In this document: positions 28,690-38,733 of the stretch, in pieces | How positions within the stretch are numbered: position 1 is the stretch's first letter | Layout of the letters: each line of letters begins with the position of its first letter | Source of the DNA: Moritella sp. 24 | GTDB taxonomy: Bacteria > Pseudomonadota > Gammaproteobacteria > Enterobacterales > Moritellaceae | Direction of reading: 5' to 3' | NCBI RefSeq assembly: GCF_018219155.1 | Contig: NZ_CP056123.1 | Location: 4,411,505-4,475,504 of the forward strand | Length of the DNA: 64,000 nucleotides | Translations under genes and position numbers: made by a program | Notes under the pieces: generated by a model | The model's input: only the letters and a program-made list of their open reading frames with translations | Database searches by the model: none | Told to the model about the DNA's origin: nothing

Positions 28690-29201
28690 AATTAATCCAT
28701 CAACCTCTTATTATTTACGCCGCCATATTAACACGTCATCTCAGCTGACAATAAAAATTATTTAAAAGAAACAAAATAACGCTCGCCATGCTTTAGCATT
28801 AACAAAAAACAAAAATAACCGCAAAATGCCGTACTAACAAAATAACCTGAAATAAAACGCCATGATTTATCGTTAATACAATGAAAACAAAATAAAATAC
28901 AAGATTAAACCATAAAAATAGCTAAAGAATGAAAGTATGAGTTGGGATAAAACTAAATGCGAACTTGACTCATTTATAGCACCTAGATATGTTAAGTACT
29001 TGTTAACGACTTAATGATGTATCATTCTCAGTAAGATTAGCTCGCGACTTTGACTATCAGTTAATACTTTAGTATCAAGATCTATCGAACTTAGGTATTA
29101 CAATTAACACTTTAATTAAGTCATTAGCTAAGTTTAACCGTTTTATAATGCTAACCAGCATAGATATGGATATCGCCACACACACTAAAGGATTTAGTCA
29201 C
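28690..29201. other. Divergent intergenic region between the MFS gene and the LuxR regulator
   Basis: About 510 AT-rich bases hold the start regions of two divergent transcripts. No open frame, tRNA, terminator or repeat array was seen. The only clear element is a TATAAT at 29144-29149 reading toward the regulator. Confidence 0.6.
29144..29149 (+). promoter_or_regulatory. Predicted -10 box of the LuxR-type regulator
   Basis: A perfect TATAAT lies 53 bases before the chosen start codon. The -35 at 16-18 bases upstream is poor (TCATTA), so activation may be needed. The hexamer overlaps the upstream ATG at 29148, which would then be outside the mRNA and could not be the start. Confidence 0.45.
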
Positions 29202-29840
29202 ATGTCGGATTACCCAAATGTAGTATTACTGTCTCAACCTAGTCTTCAAGTTGCCACGCTCGTTTCTTGCTTAAGAGCAAAACTTGATATACCAGTACAA
29301 CAATTACGTGAAGTTGCCGAAGTTGAACGTATCTCAATTGATGATAATTTATTATTACTTGTTGATACTGATAACCTAAGTGCCACATCGCAAGAACAAT
29401 TGAAAAATAAGTTAAAACAGTACCATGGCATGTTTCGATTAGCATTAATTAACCTAAGTGATGATACTACAATGGAAAATATCTCCACTTGGCCATCAAT
29501 ATTCGGTGTCTTCAATAAACGAGATGAACTCGATGTCGTATGTAAAGGTATTGAGAAAATTACTGAAGGTGAGTTCTGGATGCCAAGGCGCACGCTTAGC
29601 TCATTAATTTCAATTTACCGTTCAACTAAAGCTGTTGATTTGGATAGAAAACCAGAATTAACGACCCGAGAACAAGAAATTTTACGTCAATTAATGACTG
29701 GTTCATCAAATCTAGAAATTGCAGATGTACTCTATGTCAGTGAGCATACGATCAAATCACACCTGTATAATGTCTTTAAAAAAATCAAAGTCAAAAACCG
29801 TTTACAAGCAGTATCATGGGCAAAAGAAAATCTGATTTAA
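29202..29840 (+). CDS. LuxR-family regulator, CsgD/VpsT/QstR type
   Basis: Transcription factor with an N-terminal receiver-like domain and a LuxR-type helix-turn-helix. From the ATG at 29202 (AAAGGA SD nine bases before it) it is 212 residues. The N-terminal domain lacks a convincing phosphoacceptor set. WMPR near residue 126 sits where VpsT has its c-di-GMP motif W[FLM][TS]R, but with Pro at the third place. The HTH (about 150-205) reads TTREQEILRQL, then SEHTIKSHLYNVFKKI. It lies between ssb and uvrA; as I recall, V. cholerae qstR, a competence and T6SS regulator, has the same position. Immediately downstream are exopolysaccharide export genes, so a VpsT-like biofilm role is the alternative. 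Confidence 0.8.
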   Translation: MSDYPNVVLLSQPSLQVATLVSCLRAKLDIPVQQLREVAEVERISIDDNLLLLVDTDNLSATSQEQLKNKLKQYHGMFRLALINLSDDTTMENISTWPSIFGVFNKRDELDVVCKGIEKITEGEFWMPRRTLSSLISIYRSTKAVDLDRKPELTTREQEILRQLMTGSSNLEIADVLYVSEHTIKSHLYNVFKKIKVKNRLQAVSWAKENLI

Positions 29841-29885
29841 CCAAGAATCAAGCTCGATAATAAAATCTCTTAGACTAAGATTTAT

Positions 29886-29913
29886 AAAAAACCATATCTA
29901 ATATGGTTTTTTT
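29886..29913 (+). terminator. Rho-independent terminator after the LuxR-type regulator
   Basis: ACCATAT, a three-base loop and ATATGGT, flanked by A and T runs (seven T downstream), lies 46 bases past the regulator stop. It separates the regulator from the export genes, so the two are transcribed independently. Confidence 0.8.
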
Positions 29914-30050
29914 ATACTTAAAACTAGATAATTAACTAAAACCTCCCGCCTGCAATGTTTCAATTATGTTACAACTATGATACTTCTAATACTTAATAAT
30001 GAGAACGTATGGATACGTGATTTTATCGCTCACCATTCAAAGGATCTGAA

Positions 30051-32225
30051 GTGGAGCAAAAATACGAGACACATAATGGGTTCCAGCAAGGAGGCCAAGA
30101 TGAAATTGACCTGACGCATCTATTTAATATAATTAGACGCTCGTTCTTACGCATCTGTGTACTCACTACGCTCATCGCCATTATTGCAGCAATATTTATT
30201 ACTGACCTTCCTCCAATTTATAAAGCCAGCACCGTATTGCAATTACAAGTCCAACAAACGAAGCCAATTGCGATTCAAGGTGTATTACAAAACGACGTCA
30301 ATAATAAAGATTACTTCCAAACACAAATCGAGATCCTGCGTTCTGATTTAATAACAGAAAAAGTAATTACTAAACTCAACTTATCTCAACATCCTTATTA
30401 CACACAGCGCAAAATAAACAGCCAATTAAATCGTGTCATCAATGATATAATTAGTGTCATTTCACCTGCCAAGCTTACTGAATCCGCAGTAATCAACCCA
30501 CAAGTTTTAATTGGGCAAATTAAAGCAGCAGTTAATGTATCTCTAATCAAAAACACCCAATTACTGACAATTAGCTACGAGCATAACTCCCCCGTATTAG
30601 CGGCATTAATCGCAAATACGTATGCAGACGTATATATTCAACATAATCGTGATTTTCGAATACAACAAACAGTTAACGCGTCACTTTGGTTAAAGGAAGG
30701 CGTCCAAGCCCTCAAAGACAACCTGAACTTAGCAGAGCGTAATCTCACCACTTTTCTTCAGCAGGAAAACTTAATTGATGACAGCGGTGTTGATAACTTT
30801 ACTGCGAAAGAATTACAGAACCTAACAGCCAAATTAAACAATATAAGAAGTGAATTAATTAGTGCACAAACCCTCTATAAACAAATCAGTGAGGCGCAGA
30901 ACTTAGACTTACTGACATCTACATCTATCAAAGCATTCTCAAATCAATCTGTACTCATTAAACTGAGACATGATTACACCCAAGCAAAAAATAATAAGGA
31001 AGAACTATCTAAGCGTTACGGTCCATATCACGATAAAATGATCCAAGCGAATACCCAACTCAGTGTGGCCAAAGATAATGCACAAAACGCACTGCAACAA
31101 GTCGCACTCGGGTTTAAAAAAAATATAACCTTACTTGAGCAAAACGAAGCCGCCATCATTGCCGCATTAGAAGTTAAAAAAACCGAACACCGAACTCAAA
31201 TAAAACAGAAAGCACGTTATAAAGAACTGAACCGTGAATTAGCCTCAAGCAACGAATTATATAATATGTTTTTAATGCGTTTAAAAGAGACTAACCTTAC
31301 CAACGATCTTAATTTATCAACGGCGACTATTACTGATAAAGCCAAAATTCCGCTCTCTCCTTTTAAGCCCAAGCGAGCATTAATTTTAGTCTTAGTTATC
31401 TTATTAACCCTTATGCTTTTAGTCGCACATGCACTTATTCATGCCGTATTTTTTGTCAATCAAGACAACGTAACCAACCTACAAGCACCATTACTCGGAT
31501 CCCTACCAGATTTCAAAGCGATTAATAAAAAGTTTAAACAACAATCTCCACAACAATTATTCCTGACTAATAAAATGATTTTTGAAGCCGTACAAAGCCT
31601 ACGAACATCGATACAATTATCAGCTAAGACCAAAAAACAACAAGTCATTATGGTCACTTCAAACAGCGTGGGTGAAGGTAAAAGCACATCCGCGATTTAC
31701 CTCGCAATGGCGTTAGCACAAACTCACAAGACCATTATTGTAGAAGCAGATATGAGAAAGCCGTCAGTAAGAAGAAAGATGGGTATTCCAGATAGGCAAC
31801 GTGGGTTAGTCGACATATTGACGAAAAGTGGCAACTTAAACAGCTATATTTGGCATGATCAACAAACCAACCTATCCATAATATCTGCCGGTGAATTAAC
31901 GGATAGTCCATCCAATTTGCTTAGCTCAACGCGTTTTACAAGCTGTTTAAAAATATTAAGATCTCAATATGAATATATCGTGATTGATACACCACCAAGT
32001 CAAATAGTCAGTGACGCATTAATAGTAGGTCAACAATCTGATTTTAATATCTTAATTACCCGTACAAACAACTCAAAGATTGGAGAACTAAACAGTACTA
32101 TCGAATTACTTAAAAAACATAATATCAGTACGGATGGCATTATATTAAACCAAGAATCATTAAAAAATGATAAACGTTATCAGTACCAATATCAGTATCA
32201 AAAAGAGGCTGCGCAGGCGTCATAG
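30051..32225 (+). CDS. Polysaccharide copolymerase with BY-kinase domain (Wzc/VpsO-like)
   Basis: Inner-membrane tyrosine autokinase that controls chain length and export of an exopolysaccharide. The GTG at 30051 has an AAAGGA SD six bases away. The product is 724 residues: a Wzz domain with helices at about 34-54 and 443-465, a long coiled coil between (about 200-430), then the cytoplasmic kinase with Walker A SVGEGKST (about 541), Walker A' VEADMRKPS (about 563) and Walker B IVIDTPPS (about 642). The C-terminus has a tyrosine cluster (YQYQYQYQ), the expected autophosphorylation site. It is first of a three-gene module, 15 bases before the barrel gene. Confidence 0.93.
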   Translation: MEQKYETHNGFQQGGQDEIDLTHLFNIIRRSFLRICVLTTLIAIIAAIFITDLPPIYKASTVLQLQVQQTKPIAIQGVLQNDVNNKDYFQTQIEILRSDLITEKVITKLNLSQHPYYTQRKINSQLNRVINDIISVISPAKLTESAVINPQVLIGQIKAAVNVSLIKNTQLLTISYEHNSPVLAALIANTYADVYIQHNRDFRIQQTVNASLWLKEGVQALKDNLNLAERNLTTFLQQENLIDDSGVDNFTAKELQNLTAKLNNIRSELISAQTLYKQISEAQNLDLLTSTSIKAFSNQSVLIKLRHDYTQAKNNKEELSKRYGPYHDKMIQANTQLSVAKDNAQNALQQVALGFKKNITLLEQNEAAIIAALEVKKTEHRTQIKQKARYKELNRELASSNELYNMFLMRLKETNLTNDLNLSTATITDKAKIPLSPFKPKRALILVLVILLTLMLLVAHALIHAVFFVNQDNVTNLQAPLLGSLPDFKAINKKFKQQSPQQLFLTNKMIFEAVQSLRTSIQLSAKTKKQQVIMVTSNSVGEGKSTSAIYLAMALAQTHKTIIVEADMRKPSVRRKMGIPDRQRGLVDILTKSGNLNSYIWHDQQTNLSIISAGELTDSPSNLLSSTRFTSCLKILRSQYEYIVIDTPPSQIVSDALIVGQQSDFNILITRTNNSKIGELNSTIELLKKHNISTDGIILNQESLKNDKRYQYQYQYQKEAAQAS

Positions 32226-32240
32226 CCTTGCAGCACACTT

Positions 32241-33440
32241 ATGACCGCGATTCAATATACACTCACCGCTATCTATTTAACGCCATTCGCTTTATTTGCA
32301 AGTAGCACTTCAGATAAAACACCAAGTATAGGCTTAGATGCGATCTCTGAACTTGGCTTTAAAGCCATTCCAAATATCATGATCAATTATAAGCACGATG
32401 ATAATATTACCAATACAAAAGCCAATCACCAAGCTTCTCATTTCACAGAAATAATCCCCTCATTGCGTATTGAAGGACAAAAATATAACAACCTGTTTTC
32501 GTTCGCTTACCAAGCTAGGCAGAGTCTTTATGGTGATAATACGGATCTTAATTATACCGACCACCAGTTTCATGCAAGACTTTCTAGAGATATGAATAAG
32601 CGTCATCGACTTGCCTTTTCGTATCAGTTTGATATTGGTCATGATCCGGCAAATACGGGTATATCAGAGGGCAATGAACAAATAACAACCCCCGCTATTT
32701 TTTATACTCAGTCTACGCAACTAAGTTACAGTTATGGCAGCAAAACCTCAAAAGCAATACTAGAACCAAGATTTGGCTTCAATGATAAACGCTATGACGA
32801 CAACAGCGGTAATGATGTCTCAATGGCAAATTTTGATGAATATAATTACGGCCTTAGTATTTATTATAATATCGCCGCCAGCCTGAAAATACTGTTTGAT
32901 ATGAGTAGTACCACCAGTGATTATGCGGGAAACAATAAACAAAAAGACAGTCAAAATGGCTTAGTGTATACCGGTTTAAATTGGGATATTACGGGTAAAA
33001 CAAAGGGGTCACTCAAAGTCGGTTATGAGAAAATAAATTTCGCTGATAGTACTAAAGACTCTCAAGCTAGTCCTAGTTGGGATATAGGAGTTAGCTGGTA
33101 CCCGAAAACCTATTCGGTCTTTACGCTCAATACGAAACAAAAGATCACTCAAGCCATCCTCAATACAGACAGTATAAAAACAAATAGCAATTCGATTAGC
33201 TGGCAGCACAAATGGCGTCATAACCTATCGAGTTCACTGAGCTATAACAACTTAAGAGAAAAGTATCAGAGCAGTGCTCGAGAAGACATAAGTAACGCAA
33301 TTAATATCTCATTCTCTTATCAATTTCGATATTGGCTCGCGTTCGGATTAAGCTATGAATATAAAGATAAATCATCGTCAGAATCACAATTCGAATATGA
33401 TAAAAACATTTATGGATTAACCAGTAAATTCGTATTTTAA
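32241..33440 (+). CDS. Outer-membrane beta-barrel of an exopolysaccharide system (VpsM/EpsL-like)
   Basis: Predicted outer-membrane barrel of the BBP2/EpsL type. The 399 residues begin with a signal peptide (about 1-21) and then show many alternating amphipathic strands ending in aromatic residues (FSFAYQARQSLYG, LAFSYQFDIGHD, FGLSYEYKDKSS). The last residue is Phe (LTSKFVF), a hallmark of barrel proteins recognised by BAM. In Vibrio vps-II operons an equivalent gene lies beside the OPX and BY-kinase genes, and here the order is kinase, barrel, OPX. It probably supplies the outer-membrane pore that the short OPX protein lacks. Confidence 0.82.
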   Translation: MTAIQYTLTAIYLTPFALFASSTSDKTPSIGLDAISELGFKAIPNIMINYKHDDNITNTKANHQASHFTEIIPSLRIEGQKYNNLFSFAYQARQSLYGDNTDLNYTDHQFHARLSRDMNKRHRLAFSYQFDIGHDPANTGISEGNEQITTPAIFYTQSTQLSYSYGSKTSKAILEPRFGFNDKRYDDNSGNDVSMANFDEYNYGLSIYYNIAASLKILFDMSSTTSDYAGNNKQKDSQNGLVYTGLNWDITGKTKGSLKVGYEKINFADSTKDSQASPSWDIGVSWYPKTYSVFTLNTKQKITQAILNTDSIKTNSNSISWQHKWRHNLSSSLSYNNLREKYQSSAREDISNAINISFSYQFRYWLAFGLSYEYKDKSSSESQFEYDKNIYGLTSKFVF

Positions 33441-33457
33441 AGTAAAGGAATACAGTA

Positions 33458-33997
33458 ATGAAAGGACATAACACCTTATATAGAACATTGTTTTTTATGT
33501 TTATCCTGCTAACTGGTCAAGCCAATGCACATAAACAGCACCACAGCTATAAGCTCGGTGCTGGAGATAAAATCGCGATTGAAGTGTATGGAGAAAAAGA
33601 TCTCAGTGTAACAGTCATTATTGATACTTCAGGGAGTATTGATTACCCCTATCTCGGTGAAATTAATGTTGTTGGTTTAACGCCTGCCGAAATCAAACAG
33701 AAAATTTACACCGGATTGAAAGGCCCCTACCTCATTTCACCAAAAGTCATGGTTAGCATTGCCGCATTCCGTCAATTTTATATTAAAGGCGAAGTAAAAC
33801 GACCTGGTGGATATCCTTTTAGGCCAGGACTCACTGTCGATAAAGCCGTCGCACTCGCAGGAGGTTTCACCGAACGTGCAGCAAAACAATCTATAATGTT
33901 GTCAAATAATAGCGATTTAAGCCAATCGTATAGGGTTGAACCTGATGATCATATCGCTCCTGACGACATTCTTAATATCGAACAGAGTTTCTTCTAA
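33458..33997 (+). CDS. Short polysaccharide export (OPX) protein (VpsN/Wza-like)
   Basis: Periplasmic polysaccharide export protein of 179 residues, about half the length of E. coli Wza. A signal peptide ends near QANA (residue 24); there is no lipobox Cys. A Poly_export domain (about 30-105, YKLGAGDKIAIEVYGE) is followed by one SLBB domain (about 108-175, FYIKGEVKRPGGYPF). The helix that lets Wza cross the outer membrane is missing, which places it in the short OPX class that works with a separate barrel, encoded just upstream. The SD AAAGGA is 10 bases before the ATG. Confidence 0.9.
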   Translation: MKGHNTLYRTLFFMFILLTGQANAHKQHHSYKLGAGDKIAIEVYGEKDLSVTVIIDTSGSIDYPYLGEINVVGLTPAEIKQKIYTGLKGPYLISPKVMVSIAAFRQFYIKGEVKRPGGYPFRPGLTVDKAVALAGGFTERAAKQSIMLSNNSDLSQSYRVEPDDHIAPDDILNIEQSFF

Positions 33998-34061
33998 AGT
34001 AATGCCTAACAAGTCCTAATATGAGATACTGGCTGATTATTTTATGTAGTGTGAGTTATGT

Positions 34062-36920
34062 ATGGATCAAATCATTGTTCGGGGCGCACGCACCCATAAC
34101 CTTAAAGATATCAACGTTGAACTACCTCGCGATAAGCTTATTGTTATCACAGGGTTATCAGGTTCTGGGAAGTCGTCATTAGCATTTGATACGCTTTATG
34201 CAGAAGGCCAACGTCGTTATGTAGAATCACTTTCTGCTTATGCGAGACAATTCCTATCTTTAATGGAAAAACCAGATGTTGACCATATTGAAGGTCTGTC
34301 ACCTGCCATCTCTATCGAACAAAAATCCACATCACATAACCCACGTTCAACCGTCGGTACAATCACCGAAATTTATGATTACCTACGTTTGCTATTCGCT
34401 CGCGTTGGCGAACCTCGCTGTCCAATACATAATGCACCACTAGCAGCACAAACGATCACCCAAATGGTTGATCATGTTTTAACGCTAGAAACCGGTCGTA
34501 AATTGATGTTACTTGCTCCGATCGTGAAAGAACGAAAAGGTGAGCATGTAAAAACATTAGCTAACTTAGCAAGTCAAGGTTATATCCGCGCGCGTATTGA
34601 CGGTGAAGTCTGTGATCTTTCCGATCCACCCGCACTGGATCTACATAAAAAACATACCATTGAAGTTGTGATCGACCGATTCAAAGTACGTGACGATCTA
34701 CAATTACGTCTTGCAGAATCGTTTGAAACGGCTCTTACTCTTTCAGGTGGTACAGCTTACATTGCTGACATGGACGATAGCGAGATGGATCCTATTGTCT
34801 TTTCAGCTAACTTCGCTTGTCCACATTGTGGTTACAGCATGGCAGAGCTAGAGCCAAGGATCTTTTCTTTTAATAATCCAGCTGGCGCTTGTCACACTTG
34901 TGATGGTTTAGGCGTACAACAATACTTCGATCACGACCGCATCATTATTAACGCCGATCTTAGCTTATCTGGCGGTGCGATCCGCGGCTGGGATAAACGA
35001 AATTTCTATTATTTCCAAATGCTGACATCACTGGCTAAACACTACAAGTTTGATCTCACTAAACCGTTCAACTCATTAACGATCGAAGTTCAAGAGTACA
35101 TTCTGCAAGGCAGTGGTGAACAAGAAATTGAATTTAACTACGTGAATGATCGCGGTGACATCGTTGTTCGTCGCCACCCTTTCGAAGGGATCATTCCGAA
35201 TATGCAACGACGCTACAAAGAAACTGAATCAAATGCAGTCCGTGAAGAACTGGGTAAATACTTAACGACAAAGTCTTGTGAGACTTGTTCAGGTTCTCGT
35301 TTACGCCAAGAAGCCCGCCACGTTTATATTGCAGAAACAACGCTACCTGAAGTATCAAGAATGGCGATTGGTGAAGCCTTCGATTTCTTTGCTAACATTG
35401 AACTAACAGGTCAAAAAGGTCAGATTGCCGAGAAGATCCTAAAAGAAATTGGTGATCGCCTTGGTTTCCTCGTCAACGTAGGGCTTAACTATTTAAGCCT
35501 AGAGCGCAGCGCGGAAACCTTATCCGGTGGTGAAGCACAAAGGATCCGTCTTGCCAGTCAAATTGGCGCAGGTCTGGTTGGTGTAATGTATGTTTTAGAT
35601 GAACCATCGATCGGCTTGCATCAACGAGATAACGAACGCTTATTACAAACCTTGATCCACCTACGTGATCTTGGCAATACCGTCATTGTCGTTGAACACG
35701 ATGAAGATGCGATCCGTGCAGCTGACTACGTCCTCGATATTGGTCCCGGAGCAGGTGTTCATGGTGGTGAGATCGTTGCGCAAGGTAATGTCGACGATAT
35801 ATTAAAAAGTGAAAAGTCTCTAACAGCCGATTATCTAAGCGGTCGTAAAGCCATTGAGATCCCTGCGCAGCGTACACCGTTAACGGATAAATGGGTTCAC
35901 CTTAAAGGCGCAACGGGTAACAATTTAAAAAATGTTGATCTATCTGTTCCAGTTGGCGTAATGACCTGTGTAACTGGTGTATCAGGTTCAGGTAAATCAA
36001 CATTGATCAATGACACTTTCTTTAAGATTGCACACATCGAGTTAAATGGCGCAACGGTAACAACGCCCTCGCCTTATACGTCGATAGAAGGGCTCGATCA
36101 ACTTGATAAAGTTGTCGATATTGATCAAAGTCCAATTGGTCGAACACCACGTTCGAATCCTGCAACTTACACAGGTATCTTCACAGCCATCCGCGAGATT
36201 TTTGCGGGTACACAAGAAGCGCGTTCACGTGGTTATAAACCCGGTCGCTTTAGTTTTAATGTAAAAGGTGGTCGTTGTGAAGCGTGCCAAGGTGATGGTT
36301 TGATCAAGGTAGAGATGCACTTCTTACCCGACGTCTACGTCCCTTGTGATAGCTGTAAGAGTCAACGCTATAACCGTGAAACATTAGAAGTTCGTTACAA
36401 AGGTAAAAATATTCACGAAGTACTGGATATGACAGTTGAAGAAGCCAATACCTTCTTTGCTGTGATTCCACCTATCGCGCGAAAATTACAAACCTTAATG
36501 GATGTTGGTTTGTCTTATATTCGTCTTGGTCAATCAGCGACAACTTTATCGGGCGGTGAAGCTCAACGCGTTAAACTCGCTAAAGAATTATCCAAACGTG
36601 ATACCGGCCAAACCCTCTATATCTTAGATGAGCCGACAACAGGTCTGCATTTCCATGATATTAAATTGTTGATGAAAGTATTACATCGCCTACGTGACCA
36701 TGGCAATACTATCGTCATTATTGAGCATAACCTGGATGTTGTTAAAACGGCTGATTGGGTCATTGATCTTGGCCCTGAAGGCGGTAGCGGGGGCGGTGAA
36801 ATTCTTGTCGCTGGCACGCCAGAAACTGTATCTGAGCACCCAGAAAGCCATACTGCACGTTTTCTAAAACCTATGTTAGCACGTGCGAAACAACTTCAAA
36901 TTATTAACCAAGAGTCATAA
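34062..36920 (+). CDS. uvrA: Excinuclease ABC subunit A
   Basis: Damage-recognition ATPase of nucleotide excision repair. The 952 residues (940 in E. coli) contain two ABC modules, with Walker [11 protein letters not shown] near residue 31 and [10 protein letters not shown] near 644, signature motifs LSGGEAQR twice, and two zinc modules (CPHC...CHTC near 255-285 and CEAC...CDSC near 742-768). No clear LexA box (CTG-N10-CAG) was seen in the 64 bases upstream, only an isolated CTGG half. It is not next to ssb, as it is in E. coli: the regulator and export genes lie between. Confidence 0.98.
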   Translation: MDQIIVRGARTHNLKDINVELPRDKLIVITGLSGSGKSSLAFDTLYAEGQRRYVESLSAYARQFLSLMEKPDVDHIEGLSPAISIEQKSTSHNPRSTVGTITEIYDYLRLLFARVGEPRCPIHNAPLAAQTITQMVDHVLTLETGRKLMLLAPIVKERKGEHVKTLANLASQGYIRARIDGEVCDLSDPPALDLHKKHTIEVVIDRFKVRDDLQLRLAESFETALTLSGGTAYIADMDDSEMDPIVFSANFACPHCGYSMAELEPRIFSFNNPAGACHTCDGLGVQQYFDHDRIIINADLSLSGGAIRGWDKRNFYYFQMLTSLAKHYKFDLTKPFNSLTIEVQEYILQGSGEQEIEFNYVNDRGDIVVRRHPFEGIIPNMQRRYKETESNAVREELGKYLTTKSCETCSGSRLRQEARHVYIAETTLPEVSRMAIGEAFDFFANIELTGQKGQIAEKILKEIGDRLGFLVNVGLNYLSLERSAETLSGGEAQRIRLASQIGAGLVGVMYVLDEPSIGLHQRDNERLLQTLIHLRDLGNTVIVVEHDEDAIRAADYVLDIGPGAGVHGGEIVAQGNVDDILKSEKSLTADYLSGRKAIEIPAQRTPLTDKWVHLKGATGNNLKNVDLSVPVGVMTCVTGVSGSGKSTLINDTFFKIAHIELNGATVTTPSPYTSIEGLDQLDKVVDIDQSPIGRTPRSNPATYTGIFTAIREIFAGTQEARSRGYKPGRFSFNVKGGRCEACQGDGLIKVEMHFLPDVYVPCDSCKSQRYNRETLEVRYKGKNIHEVLDMTVEEANTFFAVIPPIARKLQTLMDVGLSYIRLGQSATTLSGGEAQRVKLAKELSKRDTGQTLYILDEPTTGLHFHDIKLLMKVLHRLRDHGNTIVIIEHNLDVVKTADWVIDLGPEGGSGGGEILVAGTPETVSEHPESHTARFLKPMLARAKQLQIINQES

Positions 36921-36921
36921 T

Positions 36922-38625
36922 ATGAACCTAACAACATTGAAAAAAGGATTTTTCATTACGTTCGCCGTATATATGCTGATCGGGATGCATTATTTTCAAC
37001 ATAACGGCGGCGGTTCAGGGCTTCATTTACCCTTTAATGTCATTGGCTGGATCTTTATTTCAGCCTTGATTGGCATCGGTCTCTGGCAAGCAACAGTACA
37101 AGCGAAACTGGTTTATTCTCGTTTAAGTTTACTGTTTATCGCTGCAACAACAGTCATGTTAATACCAGTATTATATGCAGACCCGATAGTCGCAGGCCTT
37201 AGTTATACAAGACTTCTAGGCTTAGTTGGTGGGTTACTATTTTTCATTGCCCTACAGCAATTACAGCTTAGTCAGAAACAACGGTTAACGTTGTTATATT
37301 TAATTTTAGGCGCAGTATTTATCGAGGCTTATATTAGCTTGGTGCAATACTATCTATTACCCGTAAATAATATATTTGGTTATCAAAAGATAGCCAATCG
37401 TCCTTACGGTATTTTTCAACAACCGAATGTTTCTGCTTCGTTTTTAACAACCGGTATTGCGCTGGCTTTATACTTGTTAACACAAACAAAATTAGATGAA
37501 AAAAGAAAACGTCGATTTTGTTATGTCACAACCTTTATGGCTGTGATTCCCTTAGTATTACTGCAATCTCGAACGGGTTACTTATCATTATTAATCGCAT
37601 CACTACTATTGCTACCTTGGGTGTGGCTACAACTACGTGAATCAGGACAATTAAAAAGCTTATTTATTTGGCTAGCATGCTGTGCCATTGCTATTGCCAT
37701 TGGTGCTTATTCATTAGAAGCAGCAAAGACCGTCGCGCGTTCAACCGCTTATTTGACCGATCCCGGTGCTCGAATGCCTATCTATCAACACGCCTTGGCA
37801 ATGTTATTAGATAAACCATTGCTCGGCTGGGGTTACGGTAGCTTTGAAGTGGAGTTTCTCAACACTTATAGTCAAGCGTTGAATCAAGGGCTTGTCTTAC
37901 CTGGTTCACCAGAAAACCTCGATCACCCACATAATGAATTATTATACTGGGGTATTGAAGGTGGCTTAGTTTCATTAGCAGGGATCGCGTTATTAATTGT
38001 TGGCTTCTTACGTATTATCGTCAAACAGCCGTTATGGCAAGCTCTCGCATTATTAGGGTTAGTATTCCCACTCGTCTTACATAGCCAAACTGAATACCCA
38101 TTTTACCATTCCATCGTGCATTGGGTTGTGTTCTTAACCTTAGTTTGGTATATCGCCAGTCGTTATGGCAATACAAAAACGATAGCCTTCAAATACACTT
38201 TTTTGTTACGTACATTAGCGTTATTAATTCCACTCGTCACGACCGCTTTCATGGTGACAACGCTGCACACAAATAAGCTATTAACTCAATATGAACGCAG
38301 TGACCGCAGTGACATAACCCCACTAACAAAAGTGATTAATCCTGTTGCTTGGATCTCGCGTTTAGAATTCAATGCCATGATGTATCGTTTACAAATTGCG
38401 ATGTACAATAATGATATAGCAGAGTTAAATAACTACATTAATTGGGCTAATGAGATAAGCAAAAAAACACCAAGAGCGAACATTTATATTAATTGGAGTC
38501 GTGCGCTAGCAAAACTAGGCCAACAACAGGCTGCAGATAAATTACTACAACAAACAGCAATCATGTATCCACGTAATGAATTAGTGCAGAAATTTGCAGC
38601 AAGCCAAGCTGGAATAACTCAGTAA
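36922..38625 (+). CDS. PglL-like O-oligosaccharyltransferase / O-antigen ligase family protein
   Basis: Polytopic inner-membrane glycosyl ligase of the Wzy_C superfamily. The ATG at 36922, one base after the uvrA stop, gives 567 residues; an in-frame ATG at 36883 lies inside uvrA and was rejected. About 12 membrane helices are visible. The periplasmic loop (residues about 280-330) contains the Wzy_C pattern PLLGWGYGSFE and then DHPHNELLYWG, with the His expected to be catalytic. A soluble C-terminal region (about 450-567) follows, as in PglL proteins. It could glycosylate secreted proteins such as pilins or ligate O-antigen; the uvrA-linked position matches the gene I recall as V. cholerae pglL. 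Confidence 0.8.
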   Translation: MNLTTLKKGFFITFAVYMLIGMHYFQHNGGGSGLHLPFNVIGWIFISALIGIGLWQATVQAKLVYSRLSLLFIAATTVMLIPVLYADPIVAGLSYTRLLGLVGGLLFFIALQQLQLSQKQRLTLLYLILGAVFIEAYISLVQYYLLPVNNIFGYQKIANRPYGIFQQPNVSASFLTTGIALALYLLTQTKLDEKRKRRFCYVTTFMAVIPLVLLQSRTGYLSLLIASLLLLPWVWLQLRESGQLKSLFIWLACCAIAIAIGAYSLEAAKTVARSTAYLTDPGARMPIYQHALAMLLDKPLLGWGYGSFEVEFLNTYSQALNQGLVLPGSPENLDHPHNELLYWGIEGGLVSLAGIALLIVGFLRIIVKQPLWQALALLGLVFPLVLHSQTEYPFYHSIVHWVVFLTLVWYIASRYGNTKTIAFKYTFLLRTLALLIPLVTTAFMVTTLHTNKLLTQYERSDRSDITPLTKVINPVAWISRLEFNAMMYRLQIAMYNNDIAELNNYINWANEISKKTPRANIYINWSRALAKLGQQQAADKLLQQTAIMYPRNELVQKFAASQAGITQ

Positions 38626-38641
38626 GAACATAATACAAAAC

Positions 38642-38682
38642 AAAAAAGCCACTCTACATTCATCATGCAGAGTGGCTTTTTT
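38642..38682. terminator. Bidirectional Rho-independent terminator
   Basis: AAAAAAGCCACTCT and its complement form a 14-bp stem around a partly paired 13-base loop, with T runs on both strands. It ends the pglL-like gene on the plus strand and the aminotransferase gene on the minus strand. Confidence 0.88.
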
Positions 38683-38733
38683 ATATCAATCAATTTGCTA
38701 ATATCGGTTTAACAAATTTTCTTTAATACATTT

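Noticed and set aside
34030-34056. Possible LexA box before uvrA
   Set aside because: Only one CTGG half is present; CAG does not follow after ten bases.
36883-36921. Thirteen-residue N-terminal extension of the PglL-like protein
   Set aside because: It lies in the uvrA coding end; the ATG at 36922 is one base after the uvrA stop and begins the first membrane segment normally.
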